From: Crateriforma spongiae
Lineage (GTDB): Bacteria; Planctomycetota; Planctomycetia; Pirellulales; Pirellulaceae
NCBI RefSeq assembly: GCF_012290005.1
Contig: NZ_JAAXMS010000010.1
Location: 165,358-229,357 of the forward strand
Direction of reading: 5' to 3'
DNA: 64,000 nucleotides
Shown here: positions 44,175 to 54,330 of the stretch, piece after piece
How the letters are laid out: every line of letters begins with the position of its first letter
Numbering within the stretch: position 1 is the first letter of the stretch
Translations under genes and position numbers: made by a program
The notes under the pieces: model-generated
What the model was told of the DNA's origin: nothing
The model's database searches: none
Seen by the model: only the letters and a program-made list of their open reading frames with translations

Positions 44175-46040
44175 ATGAGATTTTCGAGAGATCGACGATC
44201 GTTCGGTCGTGCCACGGTGGCACTTGCCGGCTTCGTCGCCTTCGCAGGTTTCTGCGTCGGCCCCCTGTCAGCCCAAAAGGTCGAAGTCGCTTTCGACGAC
44301 TTCGAAAACCTGGACAACGCGACGGACATGGTTCCGTTCGACCTGGATTACAGCAGCCCCTACTTCTTGGACGGAACCGATTGGTCCAAGGCATTCCCCG
44401 CCGGCTTCACGTTGGACAACAGCGGGAACACCTACGACAACTCGACCATGCCGCCGGAATTTGACGGCTGGTCGATGATGGACGTCGGATCCTGGATCGG
44501 TCACGCGGGCGAACAAGCCGGTCGACAACGGTGCTTCTTCGGTGGCGATAACCGCAACACCTGCTTGGTGGCCGACCCCGATGAAGCCGACGACGGAGGC
44601 AACGCAGACTTGGGCAGCCCCGAAAGCCCCGCGTACAACTCGTACATCACTCGTGCGTACGACGTGACCGGCGTTGACCTTTCAACACTGATGCTTTCGT
44701 TCGATTACGACTTTGTCACCGAAGACACCCAAACCGGTGTTGTCGAAGTTTCGTTCGATGGTGGGGCTTGGGAAACCATCCTGGAAATCGATTCGACGAT
44801 CGACAGTGGCGTCTTCAGCACGAACAAGTCGGAAGTGCCGGAAGAAAACGACCAGGGCACCTTTGTGGCCGGGATTGATTTCACCGCACCCGCGTCCGCC
44901 GCGTCGATGGAAGTTCGTTTCGGCTGCATTCGATCCAGCAACGACTGGTGGTTCGCCGTCGACAACATTGAATTGATGAACGCGGGCGGCCAAATCGCGT
45001 TTGATGACTTCGAAGGCCCGACCCCCGAAATGCCGTTGGCCGATCAACCGTTCAGCGACGCCAACGATGGCCCCGATGAACCGTTCGATCCGTCTGACGG
45101 AACCGACTACACCAACAACATTCCGAACTGGGAAATCATCAACGATGGCCCGGCGGACATGCCGACCAAACGTATGTACCGCACCAGCTTGGACGGAGCT
45201 TTCCAGGGCTTCACGGTAATGGACTCCATCTCGTGGACTGACCAACAGGACGGCCAGCAACGGGAAGATTTCTTCGGTGCTTTCCGCAGCATGATTCTGT
45301 GTGCTGATGGCGATGCCCACCAAGACAACATGGTGATCGAGGAAGAAGAAACCCTTCCGGCGATCCCGGTTGATGGTGAAGGCAACCCGACCGAGAAACA
45401 ATTCAACTCGTTCGTCCAACGCACCTACAACATGTCAGGATACGACAACACGACGGTCGAAATCACGTTGGACTGGGACACCCGATTGTACGCAGCCCAA
45501 CGTGGACTGATCCAAGTTTCGTTCGACGATGGTGCGAACTGGACCACGCTGGTCGACGTTGACTCGGCACGCCTGGGTTTGGTCGGCGAAGAGGGCTCCG
45601 AAACGCCCGCCGATCCCGCATACGAAGCTCTGCTGAACCCCTACCTGTTCAACGACAACAACAGCAACGGCTTCGTCGATGAAGACGGCGAAGACACGGT
45701 CACCGGAATCGAAGACAGCTACGCCTTTGGTGGCTTCGGCAGCGACTTGCCCGCCTCCAAGAGCAACCGAATGACGCTACGCATCGGTTGCATCAACACC
45801 GGAAACGACTGGTGGTTCGCCGTGGACAACATCGAAGTCCTGGCGGCAACCCAGTCATACGTGATGGGCGACATCACGGGTGACGGTGTGTGCAGCCTGG
45901 CCGATTTCAACGGATTCGTTACCGCAGCATTCGGCGGCCCTGATCCACAAGGCATCTTCGATTTCAACGCCGATGGCATGACCAACCTGGCTGATTTCAA
46001 CGGCTTCGTCGCGGAAGCATTCGCTCCGCCGCTTCCGTAG
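44175..46040 (+). CDS. Secreted protein with two repeated beta-domains and a C-terminal dockerin-like pair
   Basis: 621 residues; TGAGGAG precedes the ATG. Signal peptide to about residue 34 (GPLSAQ). Two homologous units follow: first ending FGCIRSSNDWWFAVDNIELM (about 35-275), second ending IGCINTGNDWWFAVDNIEVL (about 280-555), each holding a VSFDxGxxWxTxL strand. The last 60 residues carry two calcium-loop repeats, GDITGDGVCSLADFNGFV and DFNADGMTNLADFNGFV, matching dockerin type I. It is probably a cell-surface or matrix protein attached through the dockerin-like tail. No enzyme motif seen. Confidence 0.8.
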   Translation: MRFSRDRRSFGRATVALAGFVAFAGFCVGPLSAQKVEVAFDDFENLDNATDMVPFDLDYSSPYFLDGTDWSKAFPAGFTLDNSGNTYDNSTMPPEFDGWSMMDVGSWIGHAGEQAGRQRCFFGGDNRNTCLVADPDEADDGGNADLGSPESPAYNSYITRAYDVTGVDLSTLMLSFDYDFVTEDTQTGVVEVSFDGGAWETILEIDSTIDSGVFSTNKSEVPEENDQGTFVAGIDFTAPASAASMEVRFGCIRSSNDWWFAVDNIELMNAGGQIAFDDFEGPTPEMPLADQPFSDANDGPDEPFDPSDGTDYTNNIPNWEIINDGPADMPTKRMYRTSLDGAFQGFTVMDSISWTDQQDGQQREDFFGAFRSMILCADGDAHQDNMVIEEEETLPAIPVDGEGNPTEKQFNSFVQRTYNMSGYDNTTVEITLDWDTRLYAAQRGLIQVSFDDGANWTTLVDVDSARLGLVGEEGSETPADPAYEALLNPYLFNDNNSNGFVDEDGEDTVTGIEDSYAFGGFGSDLPASKSNRMTLRIGCINTGNDWWFAVDNIEVLAATQSYVMGDITGDGVCSLADFNGFVTAAFGGPDPQGIFDFNADGMTNLADFNGFVAEAFAPPLP

Positions 46041-46085
46041 TTCTTCCCAAGAGTTATTTGCACCACTGTTCTGAAAGAGTTCATC

Positions 46086-46694
46086 ATGAAAAAGATCTTG
46101 CTTTCCCTCATTGCGACCATCGCGATGACAACCGGCGTTCAAGCCGACATGTTCATCAGCGGCAGCGAAACGCTGGCCACTGACAATGTCATTAACCTGA
46201 CGTTGGGTGACATCCAGTCCATCTACGTTTGGGCCGACACTGATTCGGGTCAGTCGTTCAGTTCGATTTCGTTCAACGTCACAACCGACACGCCGGACCT
46301 GATCACCGCAGTCGACTACTCCGTCACTGCACCAGCCCCTTGGGCCAGCTTCGGCCAAGAGTCGTTGAATACTGGGAACCTGCTGGTCAACAACGGCGGC
46401 GCTTTCAATTTCTTGGGCGGATTTGAATCGTCCCCAGGCAACGAGTTCTTTCAATTGGCACGAATCGATATCCAAGCCCTTGCCGGTGGCAGCGGAAATC
46501 TGGGTGTCGAGATCGGTGGTGCCGGAATCGGCATCACCCCCCCAGGCAGCGACGCCGGATGGGCATTCAACGGTGCCACGGTCAATGTCAGCGCCGTCCC
46601 CGAACCCGGTACGTTCGCCGTCCTGGGTGTCGTCGGCAGTGCCTACAGCGGATACCGCATTCGCCGCCGTAAGCAAAAGCAAAACAAAGCCTGA
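46086..46694 (+). CDS. PEP-CTERM sorted exported protein
   Basis: 202 residues. N-terminal signal (KKILLSLIATIAMTTGVQA), then an Asp/Ser-rich beta domain, and the sorting tail VPEPGTFAVLGVVGSAYSGY followed by RIRRRKQK. PEP-CTERM tails are cut by exosortases and are linked to exopolysaccharide surface layers. 45 bp after the dockerin gene, likely one operon. The exosortase is not in this window. Confidence 0.9.
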   Translation: MKKILLSLIATIAMTTGVQADMFISGSETLATDNVINLTLGDIQSIYVWADTDSGQSFSSISFNVTTDTPDLITAVDYSVTAPAPWASFGQESLNTGNLLVNNGGAFNFLGGFESSPGNEFFQLARIDIQALAGGSGNLGVEIGGAGIGITPPGSDAGWAFNGATVNVSAVPEPGTFAVLGVVGSAYSGYRIRRRKQKQNKA

Positions 46695-46731
46695 TCGGGC
46701 GTTGTTCTGTAGACTGCTGAATTGATGTCAT

Positions 46732-46765
46732 CGGTCGATCGTCTCTCGGGACGGTCGACCTTTTT
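46732..46765 (+). terminator. Rho-independent terminator after the PEP-CTERM gene
   Basis: GGTCGATCGTC and GACGGTCGACC arms around CTCG, one bulge, followed by six T (46760-46765). Ends the operon on the plus strand. Confidence 0.85.
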
Positions 46766-46904
46766 TCATGCGCCGGCACCTTCGGCCAAGCTTCAGCCTT
46801 GGAAACGGAAACGAATCTCACCGTTGGACCGCCGTGGGTCACACGCATCCAAACGATCAATGACGGCTGCAACCATCCATCGCGAACCATCCGACAATGA
46901 TGGA

Positions 46905-48023
46905 CTATCGCGATGAAGCAACCGTCAGTTCACCGATCACTTCGGCGATTGCGGCAACCAACTGATCGATGTCTTCGGGAAAGACATGACCGATGTTGCC
47001 GATTCGAAACGTCTGTGCGTCGCTGACTTTGCCCGGATAGATGACAAAGCGACGTTGCTTCAATGCCTGATAGAAACCATCAAATGCAAAGCCGTCCACA
47101 TCTGGGTACAAGAACGAAGTGATGATGGGTGATTGAATCGCCGCCGGCAGCAGCGCCGTGATGCCAAGTGCCGCAACGCCATCAACAAGTCGACGGTGGT
47201 TTTCACAGTACCGTTGGTGACGCGCGGCGACACCACCTTCGGCGTCCAGTTCATCCATCGCCTGAACGAATGCGCGGACCACGTGCGTGGGTGACGTGTA
47301 GCGCCATTTGCCGCCCTTGGATTCCATTTCCGACCACTGGTCGTACAGGTCCAAACTAAGCGACCGTGCCCGACCCTTTGTTTCAGACAATCGATCACGA
47401 TCGGCAATCACAAACCCGAATCCGGGCACGCCCTGAATGCACTTGTTGGCCGATGAAATCATAAAGTCGGCACCGACAGATTCCATCGACATCGGAATAC
47501 CGCCGAACGATGACATGGCGTCGACAATGTAGACTTTGCCCATCTGACGGCATACCGCGCCGATCGATTCGATCGGGTTCAACATGCCGGTGCTGGTTTC
47601 ACAGTGAACGATGGCGACATGAGTGATTGCCGGATCGTCTTGCAGAGCCTGCCGAACGTCCGCCGGATCGGCGACCTGGGTTTCCCCCAACCAGCATTCA
47701 CTGTGGTCGATCGAAAGACGCCGGGCGATTTGCGTCATACGCCGACCATACGCACCATTGCTGATCACCAGCAGTTTCCCGTCTGGGGGAATCACCGATC
47801 CGATCGTTGCTTCGACCGAAAAGGTCCCGCTGCCCTGCATCAAGACCGCGGTGTGACGATCACCCCCGCCGGCCAACGTCACCAATCGATTGCGTAAGTC
47901 GGCAACCAGTTGGTTGTAGTCCGCGTCCCAGGTGCAATAGTCACGCAGCATTGATTGACGCACGCCGCGCGATGTCGTCAGCGGCCCGGGAGTCAACAAC
48001 AGATAAGGAATGTCATCGTCCAC
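46905..48023 (-). CDS. phnW: 2-aminoethylphosphonate--pyruvate transaminase
   Basis: About 372 residues from the GTG at 48023; a longer reading to 48092 would overlap phnX. The N-terminus [12 protein letters not shown] and the PLP lysine in [13 protein letters not shown] (residue 194 from this start, the number reported for the Salmonella enzyme) identify PhnW. It turns 2-aminoethylphosphonate plus pyruvate into phosphonoacetaldehyde plus alanine. It lies 16 bp downstream of phnX. Confidence 0.92.
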   Translation of the reverse strand: MDDDIPYLLLTPGPLTTSRGVRQSMLRDYCTWDADYNQLVADLRNRLVTLAGGGDRHTAVLMQGSGTFSVEATIGSVIPPDGKLLVISNGAYGRRMTQIARRLSIDHSECWLGETQVADPADVRQALQDDPAITHVAIVHCETSTGMLNPIESIGAVCRQMGKVYIVDAMSSFGGIPMSMESVGADFMISSANKCIQGVPGFGFVIADRDRLSETKGRARSLSLDLYDQWSEMESKGGKWRYTSPTHVVRAFVQAMDELDAEGGVAARHQRYCENHRRLVDGVAALGITALLPAAIQSPIITSFLYPDVDGFAFDGFYQALKQRRFVIYPGKVSDAQTFRIGNIGHVFPEDIDQLVAAIAEVIGELTVASSR

Positions 48024-48039
48024 AATCAGTTTGCCTTGC

Positions 48040-48888
48040 CTAGAAAGACTCCACTTCCAAAGCCGAAGTGGGACTCGGCCGTTCCAATTCAAACTCGCCG
48101 GCTTCGATTCGCTCGATCAGCTCTGGCAAGCCCGCGATCGACGGAATCACCGCGTGTGCCCCCGCGTCGGTCAACGCCGTCGCGCACGAGTCACGGCGAC
48201 TTTCTTTTTCGGCATCCGAAAGTGCCTCGAATTCCGCCTGGCTCAACCCCATGGAACTGCTGGTGTCGGTGACACCGATGGACCAGGCTCCCGCATTGAG
48301 ACCCGCCAACACATCGGGAACCGTATCACCGATCTTCAGCACCGAGGCGGGCGGACACACGTCCAGCGTTTCCATCGCACGAAAGATCATCCAAGGCGAG
48401 GGGCGACCCGCCGGAACATCGGTCCCACAGATGCTGAAGTCTGGTTGGTAACCCTGCTGGGCCGCGCGGGCGAAAACGATTTCGGCGGCATCGCGAAAGT
48501 ATCCCGTCGTGCTGGCGATTTTGATGTTTCGTTGTCGCAACCGCTGAACGCATTGCAACAAACCGGGAACGAGATCGCTGTGGCCCTTGGCACACTGCAA
48601 TTGCTGTGGCACGAAGCCATCTTCATACACACGCCGGACGTCGTCTTCGGTCCATTCCCGTTGGAACTTTTCGCACCATTGCCGTCGCACAGCGGGCATT
48701 TCGAAAATGGCACGCAAGTGATCCAGCTTTGACAAGCCCATCGGCAACCGGGCCTCATCGATGGACACCTCAATGCCCTCGGCGGCCAAAGCACGGCGAA
48801 ACGGCTGTACCGGTGAAAAGCAACCAAAATCGACGGTCGTTCCCGCCCAATCAAAAACGACCAACTTGATAACGTGATTCGACATCAA
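48040..48888 (-). CDS. phnX: Phosphonoacetaldehyde hydrolase
   Basis: 282 residues. HAD motif [11 protein letters not shown] with nucleophile Asp13; Schiff-base Lys54 in [26 protein letters not shown] gives the Mg ligands. The enzyme cleaves phosphonoacetaldehyde to acetaldehyde and phosphate. ATGA overlap with the transporter gene on one side and 16 bp to phnW on the other shows an operon. Confidence 0.93.
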   Translation of the reverse strand: MMSNHVIKLVVFDWAGTTVDFGCFSPVQPFRRALAAEGIEVSIDEARLPMGLSKLDHLRAIFEMPAVRRQWCEKFQREWTEDDVRRVYEDGFVPQQLQCAKGHSDLVPGLLQCVQRLRQRNIKIASTTGYFRDAAEIVFARAAQQGYQPDFSICGTDVPAGRPSPWMIFRAMETLDVCPPASVLKIGDTVPDVLAGLNAGAWSIGVTDTSSSMGLSQAEFEALSDAEKESRRDSCATALTDAGAHAVIPSIAGLPELIERIEAGEFELERPSPTSALEVESF

Positions 48889-50273
48889 ACCGTTTTACCT
48901 TGCGGTGCCGCCCCGTCGGACGACGCAATCGCGGACACCATGGTTTCGTCGTTCAGTGACGAATCTTGTGTGACCGATGTTTGCGCCGGTGATGGTGCGG
49001 ACTTGATCCAAAAATAGACCCCGGCGACCGACGACAGAATGACGCCGATTGCCGAAGTGCAGTAACTAAGATTGACGAAATATTCCAGACGATTCGAATC
49101 GGTCGCAAAGACGTCGCCGAAAATCTGAATGGCCACCGAACCGCTGTAGCCCAGCGAATCCGCGACGTAGATACAAAAGACCGCTGTGCCCACGAATCCG
49201 GTCGCGGCAATCAAACGATCGAACAAAACTGAGTTGAAAGGGACATAAGTCAAATATGAGCCCAGGCCGACCAGAGTCATCCACCAAAATCCGTTGATGG
49301 TCCCCTGCTGCATCAACAGTGTGCTGACGCCCGTCAAAGCGGCACCGGCGATCATGATCCCCAGTGCGCCGGCCAGCCCCCTGCGATTGTCTCGCACCAG
49401 CGTCAGCGTCCCCATGCAAATCATGACACCAAAGGCCACGGGAATTTCCATCCGCGACAACAGCGCGGTGTCATCATCGCCATACCCAAGTCGCTGGAGG
49501 ATGTCGACTTGATAATTGTCGCGATAATCACGATAGGCTGTTTGAAAAAAGTAGACGGCCAATAACAGCCCCAACCCCACGGCGAACGATCGAACGAAAT
49601 TCATCCGCTGCGCGCCGGACATCGGTTCGCGGCGGACCCGCTGGGCAATGTCTTCGGCTGATGGCTCAGGTAAATGATCCAGCAGCCACACACAAATGAT
49701 TAATAAAGGGAAGAAGCACATGCCGGTGGCAAACGGCATGAACCATTCCGAAACGCCGGAATCCATCAACGACAATCCGACGTCTTTGACCACACCACTG
49801 GAAACGATGAACGAACAACTGAGCCCGGCCAGCAGGATTTCGGAGGTCCGACGTCCTTCCAAGTACCAGACGATGAGCCCCCAAATCATTCCCAACGGCA
49901 AACCGTTAAAAAACATCGCCACGGGCTTCAGCCCCAACGGCAACACCGCAAATAACAACAACGCCAACTCGGCCAATCCGATCAGGCTAAGAATCATCGC
50001 CGCGCGGTATCGCCGAATTGCTTCGGAGCAATACTTGATGCCCAAGTATTTGGACAGGGTGTAGCCCAAGATCTGACTGATCACCAAAGCGGTTTTCAGT
50101 TCCAATCCCCACAACCGCAATCCGTCATAGGTTCCGGCCGCAAAAGGCTTTCGAAACGCGTACATGCAGAAATAGGTCGCGAACGCCATTGCCATCGCAT
50201 AGGGAACAACCCGTTGGGTGGATGACCTTCGCAAGAAGGCTTCCAAAGCGGTGCTTTTGGGAAGCTGAAACAT
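48885..50273 (-). CDS. DUF5690 major-facilitator-type transporter
   Basis: 462 residues with about twelve hydrophobic segments and early YFCMYAFRKPFAAGTYDG, typical of MFS proteins of the DUF5690 group. Its place at the head of phnX-phnW suggests uptake of aminoethylphosphonate or a relative; the substrate is an inference. No ABC-type phosphonate transporter is encoded nearby, so this would be the only importer in the cluster. Confidence 0.75.
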   Translation of the reverse strand: MFQLPKSTALEAFLRRSSTQRVVPYAMAMAFATYFCMYAFRKPFAAGTYDGLRLWGLELKTALVISQILGYTLSKYLGIKYCSEAIRRYRAAMILSLIGLAELALLLFAVLPLGLKPVAMFFNGLPLGMIWGLIVWYLEGRRTSEILLAGLSCSFIVSSGVVKDVGLSLMDSGVSEWFMPFATGMCFFPLLIICVWLLDHLPEPSAEDIAQRVRREPMSGAQRMNFVRSFAVGLGLLLAVYFFQTAYRDYRDNYQVDILQRLGYGDDDTALLSRMEIPVAFGVMICMGTLTLVRDNRRGLAGALGIMIAGAALTGVSTLLMQQGTINGFWWMTLVGLGSYLTYVPFNSVLFDRLIAATGFVGTAVFCIYVADSLGYSGSVAIQIFGDVFATDSNRLEYFVNLSYCTSAIGVILSSVAGVYFWIKSAPSPAQTSVTQDSSLNDETMVSAIASSDGAAPQGKTV

Positions 50274-50331
50274 ACCGACCTAGTGTTCGAATCCTAACCA
50301 GAATCTGGTTCCTACCAAAATTAAATGAATG

Positions 50332-51720
50332 CTATATCGCCGATCGTCCCGCCGAAACGCATGCCGATTCGTTGAATGCGTAGCGTGTCTTTGCCGCGCG
50401 GCCGAAACTGGTTTCACGAAGCGTCGCAGTAAACTTCTCCAGGAACTCATCACAAACGGCTTCGTCGTGAGCCAGCGAAAGATACAGCTTGGTGCCCATT
50501 GGATTCAAAAACACGCCCTTTTCGAATAGGCCCAACATGACCGCACGACCACGATCTCGATTGGCGGTCAGCATCGATCGATAATTGCGAATCGGTTCGG
50601 TGGTAAAGACCACTTGTGCCAGCGGACCGTCACCGATCACTTGTCCCGGTGCTCCGGTATTCATCAGAGCCCGCCGCATGCCGTCACGCAAATAACGCCC
50701 CAGCGCGTGCAAGCGATCATAAGTCGATTCTTGACGATACACGGCCAGTGCTGCGCGGCTGGCGGCGGTTGAAATAGGATTGCCTCCCAATGTCGATGCC
50801 GACCAGACATAACTGGGCTTATCCGATCGGTCTTCCCGGGTGCAACTCATCACATCCGCACGTCCACCGTAAACGCCGATCGGATATCCGCCGCCCAGCG
50901 CCTTTCCGTACGCGACCAAGTCCGGCGTCACGCCGTAATATTCTTGCGCACCGCCATAAGCCAAACGAAACCCCGTCACGACTTCGTCAAAGATCAGCAA
51001 GACACCGTGTTGACGCGTAACCTGACGCAGCTTTTCCAAGAACCCTTCTTCCGGTGGCGTGCATCGCTGCAACGGTTCGACGATGACCGCCGCCAGGTCT
51101 TCGGCATGTTCGGCGATCAATGTCGCGGTGGTGGCCGCGTCGTTGAACGGAGCCGAAAGCAACAACGGATCCGATCCCGGAATGGTTCCCGTACCGCTCC
51201 AGTCGACCTTGGGATGTGGTGGTGGCTGCTGGGGAAAAACACTGGCCACGCCAAAGTCGTGGGCACCGTGATAGGCACCTTCGAACTTCATCACCTTGGG
51301 TCGTCCGGTGAAGCCACGCGCCATTCGCACGCAGTAATGCGTCGCTTCGCTTCCGGATGCGGCAAATCGAACCGTATCGCAGGCGGGGCTGATGCGAACA
51401 ATCTCCTCGGCGACTTCGATCGATTCCTCAGTCACGTAGGCAAAGTTGGACCCTTGGGTGATTCGCCGTGACACCGCGGAAACAACATCGGGATGCGAAT
51501 GCCCGACCAGAACTGACCCCCATCCCATGGAAAAGTCGATGAAGCGACGACCGGCGCAATCTTCCAACTCGCAGCCTTTCCCACTCACGATGACCGTCGC
51601 CAATTCCTCCGGCAAATTGAATTCGCCGTTGGATCCGGCTGGAAACACCTTCAGCGATCGTTCAATGCAATCTTCCATCGGGACGATTTCCGTCAGTGGG
51701 GTAAAAATGGTTGACCGCAA
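50332..51720 (-). CDS. Class III aminotransferase (glutamate-1-semialdehyde aminomutase-like)
   Basis: 462 residues. PLP Lys273 in YGKALGGGYPIG; FDEVVTGFR and ASGSEATHYCVR are family motifs. The closest look is glutamate-1-semialdehyde 2,1-aminomutase, but chromosomal hemL genes are normally not in such a cluster and the context points to an aminophosphonate or related amine as substrate (inference). Divergent from the PbfA-like gene over 216 bp, so the two may share control. Confidence 0.7.
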   Translation of the reverse strand: MRSTIFTPLTEIVPMEDCIERSLKVFPAGSNGEFNLPEELATVIVSGKGCELEDCAGRRFIDFSMGWGSVLVGHSHPDVVSAVSRRITQGSNFAYVTEESIEVAEEIVRISPACDTVRFAASGSEATHYCVRMARGFTGRPKVMKFEGAYHGAHDFGVASVFPQQPPPHPKVDWSGTGTIPGSDPLLLSAPFNDAATTATLIAEHAEDLAAVIVEPLQRCTPPEEGFLEKLRQVTRQHGVLLIFDEVVTGFRLAYGGAQEYYGVTPDLVAYGKALGGGYPIGVYGGRADVMSCTREDRSDKPSYVWSASTLGGNPISTAASRAALAVYRQESTYDRLHALGRYLRDGMRRALMNTGAPGQVIGDGPLAQVVFTTEPIRNYRSMLTANRDRGRAVMLGLFEKGVFLNPMGTKLYLSLAHDEAVCDEFLEKFTATLRETSFGRAAKTRYAFNESACVSAGRSAI

Positions 51721-51936
51721 TCCCCCCCGATATCAATCGGAGGCCGGCGGACGGTACGGAACCAGGATAGGCGAACAAGCAATCCAGATTCAACTATCAG
51801 TCAACAAAGTTTCTCTATTGAGTCAGAAGAACTTGATACCACAACTCGGAAGCGTGTATTTCAACGAGCATTTTCGGTGAATTTTCGATAAAACAGTGCC
51901 CCGCCGCCCAGAGACAACGCCGCCGGGCCGACCCAG

Positions 51937-53466
51937 ATGTTTACTTTGGATCGACACGCTTCGGCGATTCCCCTGATCCATCTAGCCCCCCGCTTCGCCA
52001 TGTCCACCCGCTCGCAAACCCGTGCAGTGAAGGAAACAACACCCCCTCACCCGGTGGATCGCTCCGAAGGCGATGTGAATCTTTCGCAAAGAAGAGATCA
52101 ATGGCAAGCAAGCGCGATTAGCGCGGACACCCGGCGAATCCTTGACCAGGACAGCGACGCGTTTCTGCACCAGTGTTTGTCCAGTCCTTGTTTGAACGCG
52201 CTTTCGGCCTGCGAGGGGATCTATTTGGAAGACGTCGACGGTCGACGAATCATGGATTTCCACGGCAACTATGTGCATCAAGTCGGCTTTCGGAATCCCC
52301 GCGTGGTCGCGGCGGTAAAAGACCAATTGGACGTGTTGCCGTTTTGCACGCGGCGGTACACCAACGAGCCGGCGATTCGCTTGGCCAGCCGACTGGGTGA
52401 ACTGGCGCCGGGCAATTTGGGCAAGTGTCTGTTCGCCCCCAGCGGCGCGGTCGCCGTCGGCATGGCGTTGAAGCTTGCGCGATTGGCGACCGGACGTCAC
52501 AAGACCATTTCAATGTGGGAATCGTTCCACGGTGCGACCTTGGAAGCGTCATCAGTTGGTGGCGAAGCTTTGTTTCGCAGCGACATCGGACCGCTGTTGC
52601 CCGGCACCATTCAAGTCCCGCCGCCCGGGCACCGGCAGTGCGCCTTCGGCTGCGGTGGCGATTGCGACGCCCGGTGTGCCGACTACATCGAATACGTGTT
52701 GCAGCAAGAGGGTGACATTGCGGCTTTGATCGCCGAACCGATTCGCGCGTCGAATGTCACGGCGGGATCGCCGGTGTTCTGGAAACGAGTCGCCGATGCC
52801 TGCCGGCGGCATGGCACGCTATTGATCTTCGACGAAATCCCCACAGGCTTGGGCCGCACCGGACACATGTTCGCAAGTGCTTGCACCGGAGTGACCCCAG
52901 ATATGATCGTGCTGGGCAAGGGATTGGGTGGCGGCGTCATGCCGATGGCGGCGCTGATCGCTCGACGTGACTTGGACGTCGCGGGCAACAAGGCAATCGG
53001 ACACTACACGCACGAGAAATCACCACTGGGCGCCGCCGCAGCGCTGGCCACCTTGGATTGTTTGCTGGGGCCACCAGACGACCCAGCCCCACGCGACGAT
53101 CGATCCGGCGACCTTCCCGCGGACGCGTCGCAGAATTTGATGGATCGGGCGGGCGTGCTGGGCCACCGTTTGCGACAACAGTTGATCGACTTTCGCCGAT
53201 CTTGCCCGGTCATCGGCGACGTTCGAGGCGAAGGCTTGCTGGTCGGCTTTGACGTTGTCGAACCAGAGTCGCCGCACCGGGCTTGTCCACAGCGTGCCGA
53301 AGCGGTGCTGTACGCCGCGCTTGACGAAGGCGTCAGCTTCAAAACGGGTGGCGGCAACACCGTCGTCTTGGCACCACCGCTGACCATCACCGATGCCGAA
53401 CTGGACGAAGCGGTTCGGCGGATCTGTCGTGCGGTGCAATGCGTCCACGACGGCCACGGTTCATGA
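51937..53466 (+). CDS. Class III PLP enzyme, probable PbfA-type 1-hydroxy-2-aminoethylphosphonate ammonia-lyase
   Basis: 509 residues; an ATG at 52000 is an alternative start giving 488. PLP Lys361 in THEKSPLGAA, FDEIPTGLGRTG, and a Cys-rich stretch CAFGCGGDCDARCADYIEYV. PbfA proteins belong to this aminotransferase fold and deaminate (R)-1-hydroxy-2-aminoethylphosphonate to phosphonoacetaldehyde, usually beside phnW/phnX. Here the genomic setting fits well; a plain transaminase is the alternative. Confidence 0.65.
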   Translation: MFTLDRHASAIPLIHLAPRFAMSTRSQTRAVKETTPPHPVDRSEGDVNLSQRRDQWQASAISADTRRILDQDSDAFLHQCLSSPCLNALSACEGIYLEDVDGRRIMDFHGNYVHQVGFRNPRVVAAVKDQLDVLPFCTRRYTNEPAIRLASRLGELAPGNLGKCLFAPSGAVAVGMALKLARLATGRHKTISMWESFHGATLEASSVGGEALFRSDIGPLLPGTIQVPPPGHRQCAFGCGGDCDARCADYIEYVLQQEGDIAALIAEPIRASNVTAGSPVFWKRVADACRRHGTLLIFDEIPTGLGRTGHMFASACTGVTPDMIVLGKGLGGGVMPMAALIARRDLDVAGNKAIGHYTHEKSPLGAAAALATLDCLLGPPDDPAPRDDRSGDLPADASQNLMDRAGVLGHRLRQQLIDFRRSCPVIGDVRGEGLLVGFDVVEPESPHRACPQRAEAVLYAALDEGVSFKTGGGNTVVLAPPLTITDAELDEAVRRICRAVQCVHDGHGS

Positions 53467-53613
53467 ACAATTCACACCGCCGACAAGTTGATCGCTGGTC
53501 AACTCACCGATAGTTTTCATGGTCGGCCGTGTCGATCACAGGTGCCATCATCGGCCGGCAACCGTTTTGTATTTGGCAACGATATTGACTCTTTCATGTC
53601 AGGCTGACCGTCG

Positions 53614-54330
53614 ATGAGCGGACCAAAGATCAGCATGATCGTTTTCGACGTCGCCGGGACCACGGTTTCCGATAGGGAAAATGCCGTCGCCCGTTGTGTC
53701 AGCGAAGCGGTGACTGCCGCGGGAGTCCCGACCGATGCCCAGGCCGTCAATCCGCTGATGGGGACGCCCAAACCCGATGCGATCCGAACACTGCTGTCGC
53801 AAGATGCATCGCTGACGATTACCGACGACTTGGTGGACGACACTCACCGGGACTTTCAAAACCGCATGATTGCGTACTATCGATATTCGCCCAGCGTCGT
53901 TCCGACCGATGGTGCGGTGGATGTCTTTCAAACGCTACGGGATCGCGGCATCAAGGTTGCACTGGACACCGGTTTTGACCGGCCAACCCTGGATACCATT
54001 TTGGACCGATTGTCCTGGCACGAGCATATCGATGCGACGGTCAGCAGTGACCAGGCCGCCGGCCGCCCCGATCCCGGCATGATCCATCATTTGATGAGAC
54101 AATTGGGTGAAAGTGATCCCCGGCGTGTTGCCAAAGTCGGCGACAGCGTCAGTGATGTCCAACAAGGCTTGGCGGCTGGCTGTGCATGGGTGGCTGCGGT
54201 GCTGAGCGAGCGGACCCGTCCGCTGTTCGAAGAACCGGTGGACCCGGCTTATCGAAACGTTCACGCCATCGAATCTTTGCAAGAGATCCTTCCACACATT
54301 GATCCATCATCGCCTGGGGCAAACGCGTGA
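53614..54330 (+). CDS. Phosphonatase-like HAD hydrolase
   Basis: 238 residues. FDVAGTTVSD with Asp12; Lys53 in MGTPKPDAIR aligns with the Schiff-base lysine of PhnX; KVGDSVSDVQQGLAAG supplies Mg ligands. It belongs to the phosphonatase-like hydrolases related to PhnX. It may act on phosphonoacetaldehyde or a substituted analogue. A second such enzyme beside a true phnX is notable. The stop overlaps the next start by four bases. Confidence 0.75.
   Translation: MSGPKISMIVFDVAGTTVSDRENAVARCVSEAVTAAGVPTDAQAVNPLMGTPKPDAIRTLLSQDASLTITDDLVDDTHRDFQNRMIAYYRYSPSVVPTDGAVDVFQTLRDRGIKVALDTGFDRPTLDTILDRLSWHEHIDATVSSDQAAGRPDPGMIHHLMRQLGESDPRRVAKVGDSVSDVQQGLAAGCAWVAAVLSERTRPLFEEPVDPAYRNVHAIESLQEILPHIDPSSPGANA

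Noticed and set aside
50332..51720. Assignment as hemL for haem synthesis
   Set aside because: Similarity is to the fold and motifs only; the phosphonate setting makes a specific hemL call unsafe.
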